Below are positions 1 to 8,009 of a stretch of DNA of 64,000 nt, piece after piece (positions within the stretch are counted from its first letter, which is position 1; every line of letters begins with the position of its first letter). The DNA is taken from NCBI RefSeq assembly GCF_031845305.1, contig NZ_JAVREH010000005.1, positions 62,001-126,000 of the forward strand, read 5' to 3'. The position numbers and the translations under genes were made by a program. This DNA is from Jatrophihabitans_A lederbergiae. GTDB lineage: Bacteria > Actinomycetota > Actinomycetes > Mycobacteriales > Jatrophihabitantaceae. The notes under the pieces were generated by a model. The model saw only the letters and a list, made by a program, of their open reading frames with translations. It was not told where the DNA came from and ran no database searches.

Positions 1-92
1 GCAAGTGACGCAAGTGCACTCGCCTCAGCGGGCCACAGCAGGCGGTAAGCCCCTGGGGTCGCCTCTGACAACCGGAAGTCAGGACGAGATAT

Positions 93-2402
93 ATGCGCCA
101 CGCCGCTCAATCAACCTTGCCCACGCACGCCCAGTTGCCGGACGAGCCCGCACGCCGGGCCCGGCGACGGCTGGTCCCGACGCCGAGATCGCGGTCGCTC
201 GCTCTGAGCGCTCTGAGCGCTCTGGGCGCGGTGGCCGTGAGTGTGCTCGCCTTCGCCGTACCGCAGGCGGCTCAGGCGGCCGTGAATCACAACCCCGTCG
301 GCACCCTTGACTCCGCGACCGTTACGGCGACGGACGGCTCTGTGACCCTCACCGGGTGGGCCATCGACGCCGACGCCCCGAAGTCCTCGCTCCGGGTCGA
401 GGTACGGGACAACGGTGCGTACAAGACCGCGGTGATCGCCAAGCTGGCCCGCCCGGACGTCGGCCAGGCCTATCCGGCGTACGGCGCCGATCACGGCTAC
501 TCCATCCGGGTTCCCGAGGCCAGCGGCGTGCACACGCTCTGCGTCCTCGCCTCCAACATCGGCACCGGCGTCAGTGGCCCGCTGGGCTGCAAGACCGTGA
601 CGGTGACAAACGACCCGTTCGGCACCGTCGAGGCGAACGCGGCGGCTCCCGGCGGCTTCGTCCTGTCCGGCTTTGCCATCGACCCGAACACCACCAGCCC
701 GGTCCTCGTCCGTACCTACGTGGACGGCAAGTACGCCGCCGGTGTCTGGGCAAATCAGGCCCGGACCGACCTCAAGACCCGCTACCCGGCCAGCGACATC
801 AACCACGGCTTCGCGGTCAACACCCCCGTCGCCGGCGGCAGTCATCTGGTCTGCGCCTACGCGCTCAACCTGGGCGCGGGAACGGTGAACACCAGGTTCG
901 GCTGTGTCCAGGTCAATCGCGCCACCGCGCCGGTCGGCTCCACCGCCGCCATCGCTCGGGTCGGCGCCTCGGATGCCATCGCCGTGTCCGGCTGGGCGCT
1001 CGACCCCGACACCGGAGCGGCGATCCGGATGCACATCACCAGCGACGGTGTCGACCGGGCCAACGTCGCGGCCAACCTCGCCACCCCGGCGACGCCGAGC
1101 GGCTGGGCACAATACGGCGGCCAGCACGGCTACTCGACCAACGTGGCCCTCAATGCCAATGAGCATGTCGTGTGCGCCGTGGCGTACAACGTCGGCGCGG
1201 GCGTCAACTCCTCACAGGGCTGCGTCCGGGTGCTAACGTCGGGCGCCGCAGCTCCGGCCGCGCCCGGCTCGCTCACCGCCGTCCCCGGCTCCAACGCGAT
1301 CACGTTGCGCTGGTCGCCCGCGACGGCGACCAACTATCCCGTGACGGGCTACCAGGTCACGACCTCGCCAGGCGGCCAGGTGGTCACAACCTCGGCCACC
1401 GCAACCTCGGCGACCATCGGCGGGCTGACGAACGGCAGCAGGTACGGCTTCTCGGTACGGGCCCTCAACGTGCTCGGACGCAGCTCCGAGTCCACCACGA
1501 CGGCGACCCCGACGGCGATCCCGCCACAGCTGACCCCGGCCCCGGTGTCGACCAGCCACTACGTGCGCAACATGACCGGCAACCTCGCCACCGACGCCGC
1601 GATGATGCGGACCATGGGCGCCACTGACGCCAGCTACAACCCCTCGGGTCACAGCTACCTCGTGCTGCTGCAGATCGGCGGACAGGACGAGTACGACGGG
1701 GGCGCGCTGCTCTCGGCGACCGCCCGCTACGTCAGCTACCCCGCGGTCGTGAGTGGCGTCAAGGCTTACCTGGACGGCTACAGCAGCACCCAAAAGGCCT
1801 CGGCCCCGCTGACGCTGGCCATCGGAACAAACAACGACGTCGACGTCGACGCCTCGGCGGGTGTCTCGTGGGCACGCAATATCGTGAATCCGATCGCCGG
1901 CTATGCGGCCTCGATGCACCCCGGCACGATCATCGCCGGCGCCAACGACATGGAGCCAGGATTCTCGGCCAACGTCACCGACACCCGAGCGTGGCTGTCC
2001 GGATACCTGGGCGCCACCACGGCCCGCTTCGTCTTCAACGGCTCGGCCGATGGTTGCTCGACGTCCAACCCGGGCGGCCAGTGCAACAACGGCTGGTCCA
2101 TGGCGGATCTGCAGTGGCTCAGCGGGGGCGCCGCACCGGCACGCACGATCAGCCTGCCGCAGATCTACAACTACGCGATGCCCATGCAGTGGAAGAACAT
2201 CTCGCTGACCGGCACCAACGTCGGTCGCCCCGGGATCTACTTCGGCGGACCGCTGACCGAGGTGACCGCCTGTACCCAGGCAGGATCCTGCGGCAGCATC
2301 TCGAATGTCGATGCCTGGAACCAGCTCTGGGCGGCGATATCGTCAACCACCGCCACCAGCCAGTCCCAGATGCCACACGGAACTGATCTGCGGATCAACT
2401 GA
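93..2402 (+). CDS. secreted multidomain repeat protein with fibronectin type III domain
   Basis: A 769-residue exported protein. The N-terminus is Arg-rich and is followed by a hydrophobic stretch at about residues 36-60 ending in AQA, a plausible signal peptidase site. Three repeats of about 100 residues follow (about 64-380). Each carries a GWAIDP or GFAIDP-like motif, a Tyr-Pro-Ala element, HG(Y/F) and a conserved C..N.G.G..LGC end, so each probably forms a small beta-sandwich with one disulfide. A fibronectin type III domain (about 385-475) precedes a C-terminal domain of about 285 residues that I do not recognise. The latter has motifs such as GANDMEPGF and may be a carbohydrate-active or substrate-binding domain. 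The ATG lies a few bases after a purine-rich stretch. The repeat type is common in actinobacterial secreted proteins of unknown role. Export is well supported; the biochemical function is unknown. Confidence 0.85.
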   Translation: MRHAAQSTLPTHAQLPDEPARRARRRLVPTPRSRSLALSALSALGAVAVSVLAFAVPQAAQAAVNHNPVGTLDSATVTATDGSVTLTGWAIDADAPKSSLRVEVRDNGAYKTAVIAKLARPDVGQAYPAYGADHGYSIRVPEASGVHTLCVLASNIGTGVSGPLGCKTVTVTNDPFGTVEANAAAPGGFVLSGFAIDPNTTSPVLVRTYVDGKYAAGVWANQARTDLKTRYPASDINHGFAVNTPVAGGSHLVCAYALNLGAGTVNTRFGCVQVNRATAPVGSTAAIARVGASDAIAVSGWALDPDTGAAIRMHITSDGVDRANVAANLATPATPSGWAQYGGQHGYSTNVALNANEHVVCAVAYNVGAGVNSSQGCVRVLTSGAAAPAAPGSLTAVPGSNAITLRWSPATATNYPVTGYQVTTSPGGQVVTTSATATSATIGGLTNGSRYGFSVRALNVLGRSSESTTTATPTAIPPQLTPAPVSTSHYVRNMTGNLATDAAMMRTMGATDASYNPSGHSYLVLLQIGGQDEYDGGALLSATARYVSYPAVVSGVKAYLDGYSSTQKASAPLTLAIGTNNDVDVDASAGVSWARNIVNPIAGYAASMHPGTIIAGANDMEPGFSANVTDTRAWLSGYLGATTARFVFNGSADGCSTSNPGGQCNNGWSMADLQWLSGGAAPARTISLPQIYNYAMPMQWKNISLTGTNVGRPGIYFGGPLTEVTACTQAGSCGSISNVDAWNQLWAAISSTTATSQSQMPHGTDLRIN

Positions 2403-2454
2403 GGGCTCGATCGAAGCCGGTCAGGCAAAACGCAGGCGGAGGGAAATCAGCGCA

Positions 2455-3273
2455 GTGTTACTCAATCGCCGGCTTGCCGGAGTGCTCAGTGCGGGTCTGC
2501 TGTTGACCGCCGGCTGCACCACCGCGTCACACAGGACAGCCAGTTCGATCCAGCCGAGCAACGTGAACCCGGTGTCGGTATCGGCTTCGACTTCGACTTC
2601 GGCTTCGGCTTCGGCTTCGACATCGGCTTCGACATCGGCTTCGGCTTCGGCTTCGACATCGGCTTCGACGCAGGCATCGGTCTCGGTGCCGGCATCGGTC
2701 TCGCCGACCCCGTCGTCGAAAGCGCCCTCGGCCACCGTGTCGGTGTCCAGCAGCGCTGCCACGACCGCACCCCCCACCAGTGCCCCGAAGCCGAAGCCGA
2801 AGCCGAGTTCGTCCGCTCGGGCTTCGGCCCCGGCCACGCTGCCCATCCCGTCGCCGTCCCCCACCTCGGCAAGTCCCGTCGCCGGACCGGTCGACGGGGC
2901 GGGGAGCTGCGTCACCGCGGCGCTGTCGATCAGGGCACTGCGCGCGTCCGGAGCGGCCGGGCACCAGTACGCATTCCTGCAGTTCACCAACACCTCCACC
3001 CACGCCTGCTCGCTGACCGGCTTTCCGGGCGTGCAGTTGATGCGCGACGGGGCGCTGGTCGGCAAGCCGGCCGGGCACTCCGGCAAGGCCGCGACCACGG
3101 TGCGGATCGCGCCCGGGTCCTCCGTCACTGCCCAGGTGATCGATGACTCCAGCTGCAATGCCGACAAGTCCGACGCCGTCCAGATCATCCCGCCGAACGG
3201 GACGGACCGGATCGTGGTTCGGCTGTCCGTGCGCGCCTGCGCGCTGACGGTGGACCCGGTGACGGCAAGCTAG
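2455..3273 (+). CDS. DUF4232 lipoprotein with Ser/Ala/Thr-rich stalk
   Basis: A 272-residue lipoprotein. I chose the GTG start because a GGAGGGA ribosome site precedes it and it puts a short Arg-containing leader and a lipobox (LTAGC) at residues 17-21. A low-complexity stalk rich in Ser, Ala and Thr, then Pro/Lys, covers about residues 40-140. The C-terminal ~125 residues match the DUF4232 family: CVTAALSIRAL at the start, an N(T/S)..ACSL.GFPGVQL motif and a late Cys. The family is found on actinobacterial cell surfaces and has no settled function. The protein is probably anchored in the outer leaflet of the membrane with the DUF4232 domain held away from it by the stalk. It follows the secreted repeat protein by about 50 bases and could be co-transcribed with it. 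Confidence 0.85.
   Translation: MLLNRRLAGVLSAGLLLTAGCTTASHRTASSIQPSNVNPVSVSASTSTSASASASTSASTSASASASTSASTQASVSVPASVSPTPSSKAPSATVSVSSSAATTAPPTSAPKPKPKPSSSARASAPATLPIPSPSPTSASPVAGPVDGAGSCVTAALSIRALRASGAAGHQYAFLQFTNTSTHACSLTGFPGVQLMRDGALVGKPAGHSGKAATTVRIAPGSSVTAQVIDDSSCNADKSDAVQIIPPNGTDRIVVRLSVRACALTVDPVTAS
2575..2690 (+). repeat. hexanucleotide-type coding microsatellite (TCGGCT/TCGACT)
   Basis: A run of TCGGCT, TCGACT and TCGACA hexamers in frame in the DUF4232 lipoprotein, coding for alternating Ser-Ala/Ser-Thr. The repeated codon pairs could change stalk length by slippage in steps of six bases without breaking the frame. Confidence 0.8.
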
Positions 3274-3390
3274 CCCGAGCCTTGAGCCGGCGCCGGCCGC
3301 TCGATCAGTCACCGGCCCGCGGGCGCGGTCTGGCTCACCATCGGCCACCGCGGGGAATGCCCGGCATGTCCAACGGGGTTCAGTAGCGAC

Positions 3391-4710
3391 GTGACCGCCC
3401 CCACCTCGGACGCGCCCTCCGCTGCCCACAGTTCTCAGCCTCCCGAGCAGTCCGTCGGCCAGCAGCCCGCGCCCGGAAGTCCGATTCCGACCGACAATCC
3501 GGTCCCGGCCGAGCCGGCGGGGGCGCACCGCTGGCTGATCATCGTCGCCATTGTCCTGACTGGGCTCACGATGCGAATCGCTGTCAGCAGCGTCGGAGCG
3601 GTACTCACCGACCTCGAGCACGGGTTGCACGCCTCCAGCGGCATCGCCGGCCTGATCACCACGCTGCCGGTCATCGCGTTCGCCACCATCGGCTTCGCCG
3701 GGTCACGCCTGGCGCAGCGGGTCGGCGAGCACCGGATGGTCGTTCTCGCGCTGCTCATCAGCACCGCCGGCTTGCTGTTCCGGGCGGTCTCGGCGGAGGT
3801 GTGGATCTTCGCGGTCCTCAGCATGCTCGCGCTGACCGGGGGCGCGGTGGCCAACGTGCTCATGCCCGCCCTGGTCAAGCGGCACTTCCCGCAACAGATC
3901 GGCCTGCTGACGGCCGTCTACACCACCTCCCTCGCGGTCGGTACGACGGTCGCCGCGGGAACCACGGTCCCCATCGCGAATGCCGGTGGCAGCTGGCGGT
4001 TCGGCATCGGCTCGTGGGCACTGCTCACCGCCGTCGCGTTGCTGCCATGGCTGCCGACGCTGCGTGCCGACCGCCGCCGTCCCGGCAGCCACCCCGCCCG
4101 GGTACCGATCAGCCGGCTGGCGCGTACCAAGCTCGCCTGGGCGCTGGTGCTGATGTTCGCGTTCCAGTCGTTCCAGGCCTACATCGCCTTCGGCTGGTTC
4201 ACCGACTTCTTCCGGCACAACCACCTGAGCGCCACAGAGGCCGGAATCCTGGTCGCGTTCTTCTCCGGGCTCTCCATTCCGGTCTCGATGGTGATCCCGA
4301 CTCTCGCCGTCCGCGGCCAGCGCCGGCTGGTCGTCGGGCTCAGCGTTGCCAGCATCGCCTGCTATCTCGGCATGTTCGCGGCCCCGGTCGGCGGTGCCTG
4401 GGTGTGGATGCTGTTCGGCGGTATCGGCAGCGGCATGTTCCCGCTGACGCTCACCATGATCGGACTGCGCTCGCGCGACATCGCCACCACCGCGGCGCTG
4501 TCGGGCTTCGTCCAGGGCGCCGGCTATCTGCTGGCCGGTACCGGACCGCTGCTCGTCGGCGTCCTGCTCGGCTTCTCCGACAACTGGACCGGCCCGCTGA
4601 CGCTGCTGCTGGTCGCGGCGATACTCTCCGCGGCGGGTGGCTGGTACGCCAGCAGGCCGCGCTACGTCGAGGACGAACTCAGCACCGTCCGACCAATCCG
4701 GCCGCGATAG
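3391..4710 (+). CDS. MFS transporter, CynX/NimT-like
   Basis: A 439-residue integral membrane protein with about 12 hydrophobic segments. A Pro/Ser/Gln-rich cytoplasmic tail of about 45 residues precedes the first segment. Family features include the R(I/V)AVSSVGAVLTDL segment early in the first half, the GSRLAQRVGEHR loop between segments 2 and 3 and NVLMPALVKRHFP around segment 5, typical of the cyanate/nitroimidazole (CynX/NimT) branch of the major facilitator superfamily. It should be a secondary exporter or importer in the inner membrane. The substrate cannot be read from sequence. The start is a GTG; other starts within the Pro-rich tail are possible. It stands alone, with the Nudix gene 72 bases downstream on the same strand. 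Confidence 0.85.
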   Translation: MTAPTSDAPSAAHSSQPPEQSVGQQPAPGSPIPTDNPVPAEPAGAHRWLIIVAIVLTGLTMRIAVSSVGAVLTDLEHGLHASSGIAGLITTLPVIAFATIGFAGSRLAQRVGEHRMVVLALLISTAGLLFRAVSAEVWIFAVLSMLALTGGAVANVLMPALVKRHFPQQIGLLTAVYTTSLAVGTTVAAGTTVPIANAGGSWRFGIGSWALLTAVALLPWLPTLRADRRRPGSHPARVPISRLARTKLAWALVLMFAFQSFQAYIAFGWFTDFFRHNHLSATEAGILVAFFSGLSIPVSMVIPTLAVRGQRRLVVGLSVASIACYLGMFAAPVGGAWVWMLFGGIGSGMFPLTLTMIGLRSRDIATTAALSGFVQGAGYLLAGTGPLLVGVLLGFSDNWTGPLTLLLVAAILSAAGGWYASRPRYVEDELSTVRPIRPR

Positions 4711-4782
4711 CAGGACGAACGGCGGTGGACCTCGTTCCAGGCTCCCACAGCACCGGTCTCCACCGTCGGCCACACTGATGCG

Positions 4783-5256
4783 ATGGCGGCCAAGCGCAGT
4801 GCGGGAATCCTGCTGTTCCGGCGAACTCCCTCGGTGGCGGTGCTGATCGGCCATCCGGGCGGCCCGTACTACCGCAACCGGGACGAGGGCGTGTGGTCGA
4901 TTCCCAAGGGTGAGTACGGCCCGGATGAACCGGCGCTGATGGCCGCGCGGCGGGAGTTCACCGAGGAACTGGGCCTGCCGGTGCCGAACGTGCAGCTGCA
5001 CGACCTGGGCTCGGTGATCCAGCGCGGCGGCAAGGAGGTCACCATCTGGTCGGCCGAGGCCGACCTGGATGTGAGCGACGCGGTGTACGGGACGTTCGAG
5101 ATGGTCTGGCCACCGGGATCGGGCCGGTTGCGGGAATTCGAGGAGCTCGACCGCGCCGAGTGGACGGATCTCGCACTTGCTGAGCGGCGGCTACTGCCCG
5201 CGCAGTTGCCCTTTCTGGAGCGGCTTCGGACTTTGCTCGACGGCGTGGCCGGCTGA
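4783..5256 (+). CDS. Nudix hydrolase
   Basis: A 157-residue single-domain Nudix protein. The Nudix box runs from Gly43 to about Leu65, with GEYGPDE then REFTEELG, and keeps the Arg-Glu and Glu-Glu residues that bind the catalytic divalent metal. The SIPKGE lead-in and the late WxxL segment resemble the bacterial group annotated as phosphohydrolases of the MutT/bis(5'-nucleosyl)-tetraphosphatase type. The protein should hydrolyse a nucleoside diphosphate linked to another group; the exact substrate is open. It ends in a strong hairpin whose left arm overlaps the stop codon. Confidence 0.9.
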   Translation: MAAKRSAGILLFRRTPSVAVLIGHPGGPYYRNRDEGVWSIPKGEYGPDEPALMAARREFTEELGLPVPNVQLHDLGSVIQRGGKEVTIWSAEADLDVSDAVYGTFEMVWPPGSGRLREFEELDRAEWTDLALAERRLLPAQLPFLERLRTLLDGVAG

Positions 5257-5277
5257 GCGCTTTGCTCAGCCGGCCAC
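5245..5277. terminator. hairpin terminator between convergent genes
   Basis: A perfect 14-bp inverted repeat (GTGGCCGGCTGAGC at 5245-5258 and its complement at 5264-5277) with a GCTTT loop, spanning the Nudix stop codon. There is no long T-run. The symmetrical stem between convergent genes could stop transcription in both directions. Confidence 0.7.
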
Positions 5278-5330
5278 CTCAGGAACTTCTTTGGTGCGGG
5301 CCTCGCCGGTTGGTGCGGCGGGCTCGCCGG

Positions 5331-5648
5331 TCAAGGCCGAGGCGGCGAGCGCTGCCGAAGAGGGGCGCCAGCGCGGCGGCGGCTCGCCGAAGTTGATCGC
5401 GAGCTGCCGGGCGCCGGAACCGCGCCCGCTCGCTCACCGGCCCGGTCGTCGGCATTGCCGCGGTTCGGCTCACTCCGTTGCGGCGGCACCCGCGAACGCG
5501 GCGGCGGCCAGTTCGCCGCGACGATCGCCTCGAACTCGCTACGCAGCAACTGCTCATCGGCGTACACGAGATCGGCGAACGCCGTATCAGCCGTCATCTC
5601 AACGAGCGGACTATCAACGAGCGCGCTGTCCGCGAACTGCAGGATCAT
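5331..5648 (-). CDS. small acidic protein with Pro/Arg-rich tail, hypothetical
   Basis: A 105-residue protein. The first ~48 residues are acidic and well ordered, with a VYADEQLLRSEFEAIVAANW segment. The rest is rich in Pro, Arg, Ser and Ala and is probably disordered. I recall similar short actinobacterial proteins (ADxxLLRxEFDAIIAA then a Pro-rich tail) annotated only as hypothetical. GGTGG lies a few bases before the ATG. It lies 41 bases downstream of the Hsp20 gene in the same direction, so it probably shares its transcript, which hints at a stress role. A convergent hairpin lies downstream. The function is unknown; the case for coding rests on composition and family memory. Confidence 0.6.
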   Translation of the reverse strand: MILQFADSALVDSPLVEMTADTAFADLVYADEQLLRSEFEAIVAANWPPPRSRVPPQRSEPNRGNADDRAGERAGAVPAPGSSRSTSASRRRAGAPLRQRSPPRP

Positions 5649-5689
5649 GGTTCACCACCATTGACGGAACTGGTGTCGTACGGCGGGCG

Positions 5690-6112
5690 TCAGGCGTTGA
5701 TGGGCTGGCGCCCCTCACCCTTGCTGGTGACCATGATCTTGCGAGGCTTGGCCCGCTCGGCAACCGGAATTCGCAGCATGAGGACGCCCGCGTCATAGCT
5801 GGCGTCGACCCGATCGGTGTCGAGGTTGTCGCCGAGAATCAGCTGCCGGCTGAAGACTCCGCGCGGACGCTCGGCTGCAACCATCTCACTCTCGGACCGA
5901 CGCGGCGGCCGTTCCGCCTTGACAGTCAGAACATTGCGTTCGACATCGAGCTCCACGGAGCCCGGGTCCACGCCCGGTAGGTCGAACTCGACCACGAACT
6001 CGTCGCCCTCTCGCCAGGCGTCCATCGGCATGGCGGCCGGCCGTGCGACTGTTCCGAAGACCTGCTGAGTCAGACGGTCCAGTTCTCGCAAGGGATCGGT
6101 GCGCATCAGCAT
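5690..6112 (-). CDS. Hsp20/alpha-crystallin small heat shock protein
   Basis: A 140-residue small heat shock protein, an ATP-independent holdase that keeps unfolding proteins soluble. The N-terminal segment MLMRTDPLRELDRLTQQVFG is typical of the actinobacterial 18-kDa antigen/Hsp20 type. The alpha-crystallin domain covers about residues 32-125 with VEFDLPGVDPGSVELDVE and ends in a C-terminal LRIPV (I/V-x-I/V) element at 113-117. I chose this ATG because GGAGG lies eight bases upstream; longer in-frame starts run into the promoter. A strong vegetative-type promoter lies about 85 bases upstream. I saw no HAIR or CIRCE operator. Confidence 0.93.
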   Translation of the reverse strand: MLMRTDPLRELDRLTQQVFGTVARPAAMPMDAWREGDEFVVEFDLPGVDPGSVELDVERNVLTVKAERPPRRSESEMVAAERPRGVFSRQLILGDNLDTDRVDASYDAGVLMLRIPVAERAKPRKIMVTSKGEGRQPINA

Positions 6113-6196
6113 CGTTTCCACCTCCATCGACACAGACTCTGATGCTGGGTCGCGGCCCGATCGACGTTCGCGATCTATGTCAGCCGCGATACATTT

Positions 6197-6225
6197 TTTA
6201 TAGCAACTTCGACCCACTGAGGCAA
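6197..6225 (-). promoter_or_regulatory. sigma70-type promoter of the Hsp20 gene
   Basis: On the minus strand TTGCCT (6220-6225) and TATAAA (6197-6202) are separated by exactly 17 bases. This is an unusually AT-rich and consensus-like promoter for this genome. It lies just after the terminator of the upstream operon and points at the Hsp20 gene. Confidence 0.75.
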
Positions 6226-6232
6226 GACCCAT

Positions 6233-6257
6233 TGAAAAAATATGGGGGAACTCCCCC
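6233..6257 (-). terminator. intrinsic terminator of the repeat-peptide operon
   Basis: Read on the minus strand: a GGGGGA/TCCCCC stem (6244-6257) followed by ATATTTTTTC. It lies about 23 bases after the stop codon of the kinase-like gene and before the Hsp20 promoter. Confidence 0.8.
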
Positions 6258-6279
6258 GAGGCCACACCGGGCACGGATG

Positions 6280-7080
6280 TCAGCCGTCAGCCAGCCGCAA
6301 CACCAGCTCGATGGCGCCGGCATAGCGCTCGGACAAGGCTGACCCACGGCGAGCCAGCACGTCGGTCACGCCGCGAAAGAGCAACGCCCGCAACAGATAC
6401 TGCTCGAACCGATCGATGTCGGTCACCGCGCCGAGCACACCGGCATCGGCGCTCTCGAACACCAGCGCGTCGGCCACCACGACGGCTGCGGCGGCCGGCG
6501 CCGGCCGCCAGTACGGCGAGACATCGAGCACCAGTGGCGGCTGGTCCTCGGCAAACAACACGTTGCCGGTCAGATCACCGTGGATGACCTGCGGCAGCGC
6601 AGCCAACGGACGCAGGGCGGCGAAGAGGGCAGCCAGTTCCGGGATGCGATCGAACGGCGCCGCCGGCGAGTCGCCCCAGGCCACCCGATCCGCCCGGGCC
6701 CACCTGTCCTGACGCCCGCGCAGGAAAGCCGGTTCGGGCAGGGTCGCGGTAGCGAGGTGAAACGCCCGTCCGATCGCGATGATGTCGGGCCAACGCCGGG
6801 GCACGTGGCCGCCCGGCTCGTACCGCCACGCCGTCCAGCCAGCTGCCACGAGCAGCCCTGCGCCGGTAAGCAACGGAGGGGCCACCCGAAAGTCCGGATG
6901 GCCGTCCAGGGACCGCAGCACCTCGGCCTGCCACCGTAACGCCTCCAGGTTGCAGTCCATCGGCTTCAGCACCGCTTCGCCGACCCGCCACACCGTCTGC
7001 TGGCCGCCGCTGAGTGGCAGCGGCTCACCCGTGACGCCGAACGCCTCGCGAACGGCCTGCGGCGGCGGCGAGTGGATCAC
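6280..7080 (-). CDS. aminoglycoside phosphotransferase-like kinase fold protein (TIGR02569-like)
   Basis: A 266-residue protein of the aminoglycoside phosphotransferase/choline kinase fold. The catalytic loop HGDLTGNVL is at residues 167-175 and the metal-binding Asp in VLDVSPYW at 186. The N-lobe keeps a VLKP lysine at about 39. Its length and WRPAP ending of the catalytic region resemble an actinobacterial family catalogued as TIGR02569. The physiological substrate is unknown. It starts at a GTG 16 bases after the sucrase/ferredoxin-like gene and is the last gene of a four-gene operon closed by an intrinsic terminator. All key kinase residues are present, so it is probably active. Confidence 0.8.
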   Translation of the reverse strand: MIHSPPPQAVREAFGVTGEPLPLSGGQQTVWRVGEAVLKPMDCNLEALRWQAEVLRSLDGHPDFRVAPPLLTGAGLLVAAGWTAWRYEPGGHVPRRWPDIIAIGRAFHLATATLPEPAFLRGRQDRWARADRVAWGDSPAAPFDRIPELAALFAALRPLAALPQVIHGDLTGNVLFAEDQPPLVLDVSPYWRPAPAAAAVVVADALVFESADAGVLGAVTDIDRFEQYLLRALLFRGVTDVLARRGSALSERYAGAIELVLRLADG

Positions 7081-7096
7081 GTGCTCAACGGTCCGG

Positions 7097-8002
7097 TCAG
7101 CCGGCTTGGACAGCAGCCATCGAGACCGGCCGGTAGACCAGCGGAGTGCTCATGGCGACGGCCCGGCAGGTCAGCAGTGCGGTTTCCCCCGACTCGACCA
7201 CCACCGTCACCGTCACCTCGCCCGCCGGGGTGCCCAGCCGGACGCGCTCGGTCCCATCGAGGGCAGTTTCAGCCGACCGTACAACGAGATCAGCGATCCG
7301 GTACGGGCCGAGCCGGTGGTGCGCGTAGGCCAGGGCGGCCTGCACAGCCGGCGCCAGACCGACCTGCCCGCGCAGCAGTTCAGCGACCACGCGGCCATCT
7401 TCGGCCGCCGCGACCACGTCCTCGACCGCACTCTCCGGCACCCGCCCGTAGAGCTGGCCGTCCGGCAGCACCAGCACGTTGGCCGCGAACCGGTCGCCGC
7501 CGACGTGGCTGCACTCCCACACCTGACCCGGACGCAGTCGCTCCAGCGCGGCGGCGATCGGCCTCCCCTGGACGGCGCAGCAGACATCGTGCGTGCCGTG
7601 CGCGCACACCGCGAACACCGGAATATGCGCCTGCGCGCTCGCGAAGCCGCGCGCCAGCACGGTCTCGGGGTCGAACAGCAGCAGTTCGCGGTCCTCCTCG
7701 AAGGTGCCCCACACGATCCCACGGTGTCCCGGCTGGCAATCGGCGAAGCCCCAGCTGCGACGATCCGGTGCGGGTTGACGGCCGGGACGGCGGATCGCCA
7801 GCACCCGGATGCCGTGCAGGCCCAGGTTTGCGATCAAGCGCTTGGCGATGGTCGGGTCGAACTTCGATGCGGCCAGACCGGCCGCTCCCCAGCCGCCCGG
7901 CTGTTCGACCAACAGCACCCTCGATGCGGGAAAGGCCGTTCCCAGTATCGGATCACCGCGGTGAGCGCTCAGCACCCGGCACTGATCCGTCGAGGGGGGC
8001 AT
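7097..8002 (-). CDS. sucrase/ferredoxin-like family protein
   Basis: A 301-residue member of the Suc/Fer-like family, which has a thioredoxin-like ferredoxin fold and may carry an iron-sulfur cluster. The conserved cysteine region CAHGTHDVCC (133-142) is followed by CSHVGGDRFAANVLVLPDG (from 164), giving candidate ligands Cys133, Cys141/142, Cys164 and His166. The family was named after a plant report, but its bacterial role is not established; electron transfer is a reasonable inference. It follows the JmjC-type oxygenase by seven bases and precedes the kinase-like gene. The context suggests a role alongside the iron oxygenase, possibly as reductant. Confidence 0.85.
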   Translation of the reverse strand: MPPSTDQCRVLSAHRGDPILGTAFPASRVLLVEQPGGWGAAGLAASKFDPTIAKRLIANLGLHGIRVLAIRRPGRQPAPDRRSWGFADCQPGHRGIVWGTFEEDRELLLFDPETVLARGFASAQAHIPVFAVCAHGTHDVCCAVQGRPIAAALERLRPGQVWECSHVGGDRFAANVLVLPDGQLYGRVPESAVEDVVAAAEDGRVVAELLRGQVGLAPAVQAALAYAHHRLGPYRIADLVVRSAETALDGTERVRLGTPAGEVTVTVVVESGETALLTCRAVAMSTPLVYRPVSMAAVQAG

Positions 8003-8009
8003 CGGGAAA

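Noticed and set aside
2575..2690. CRISPR-like array
   Set aside because: The repeats are contiguous hexamers in frame within a lipoprotein gene, without spacers.
6113..6279. HAIR or CIRCE heat-shock operator upstream of hsp20
   Set aside because: No CTTGAGT-N7-ACTCAAG or CIRCE-like repeat could be found; the only inverted repeat there is the terminator of the upstream operon.
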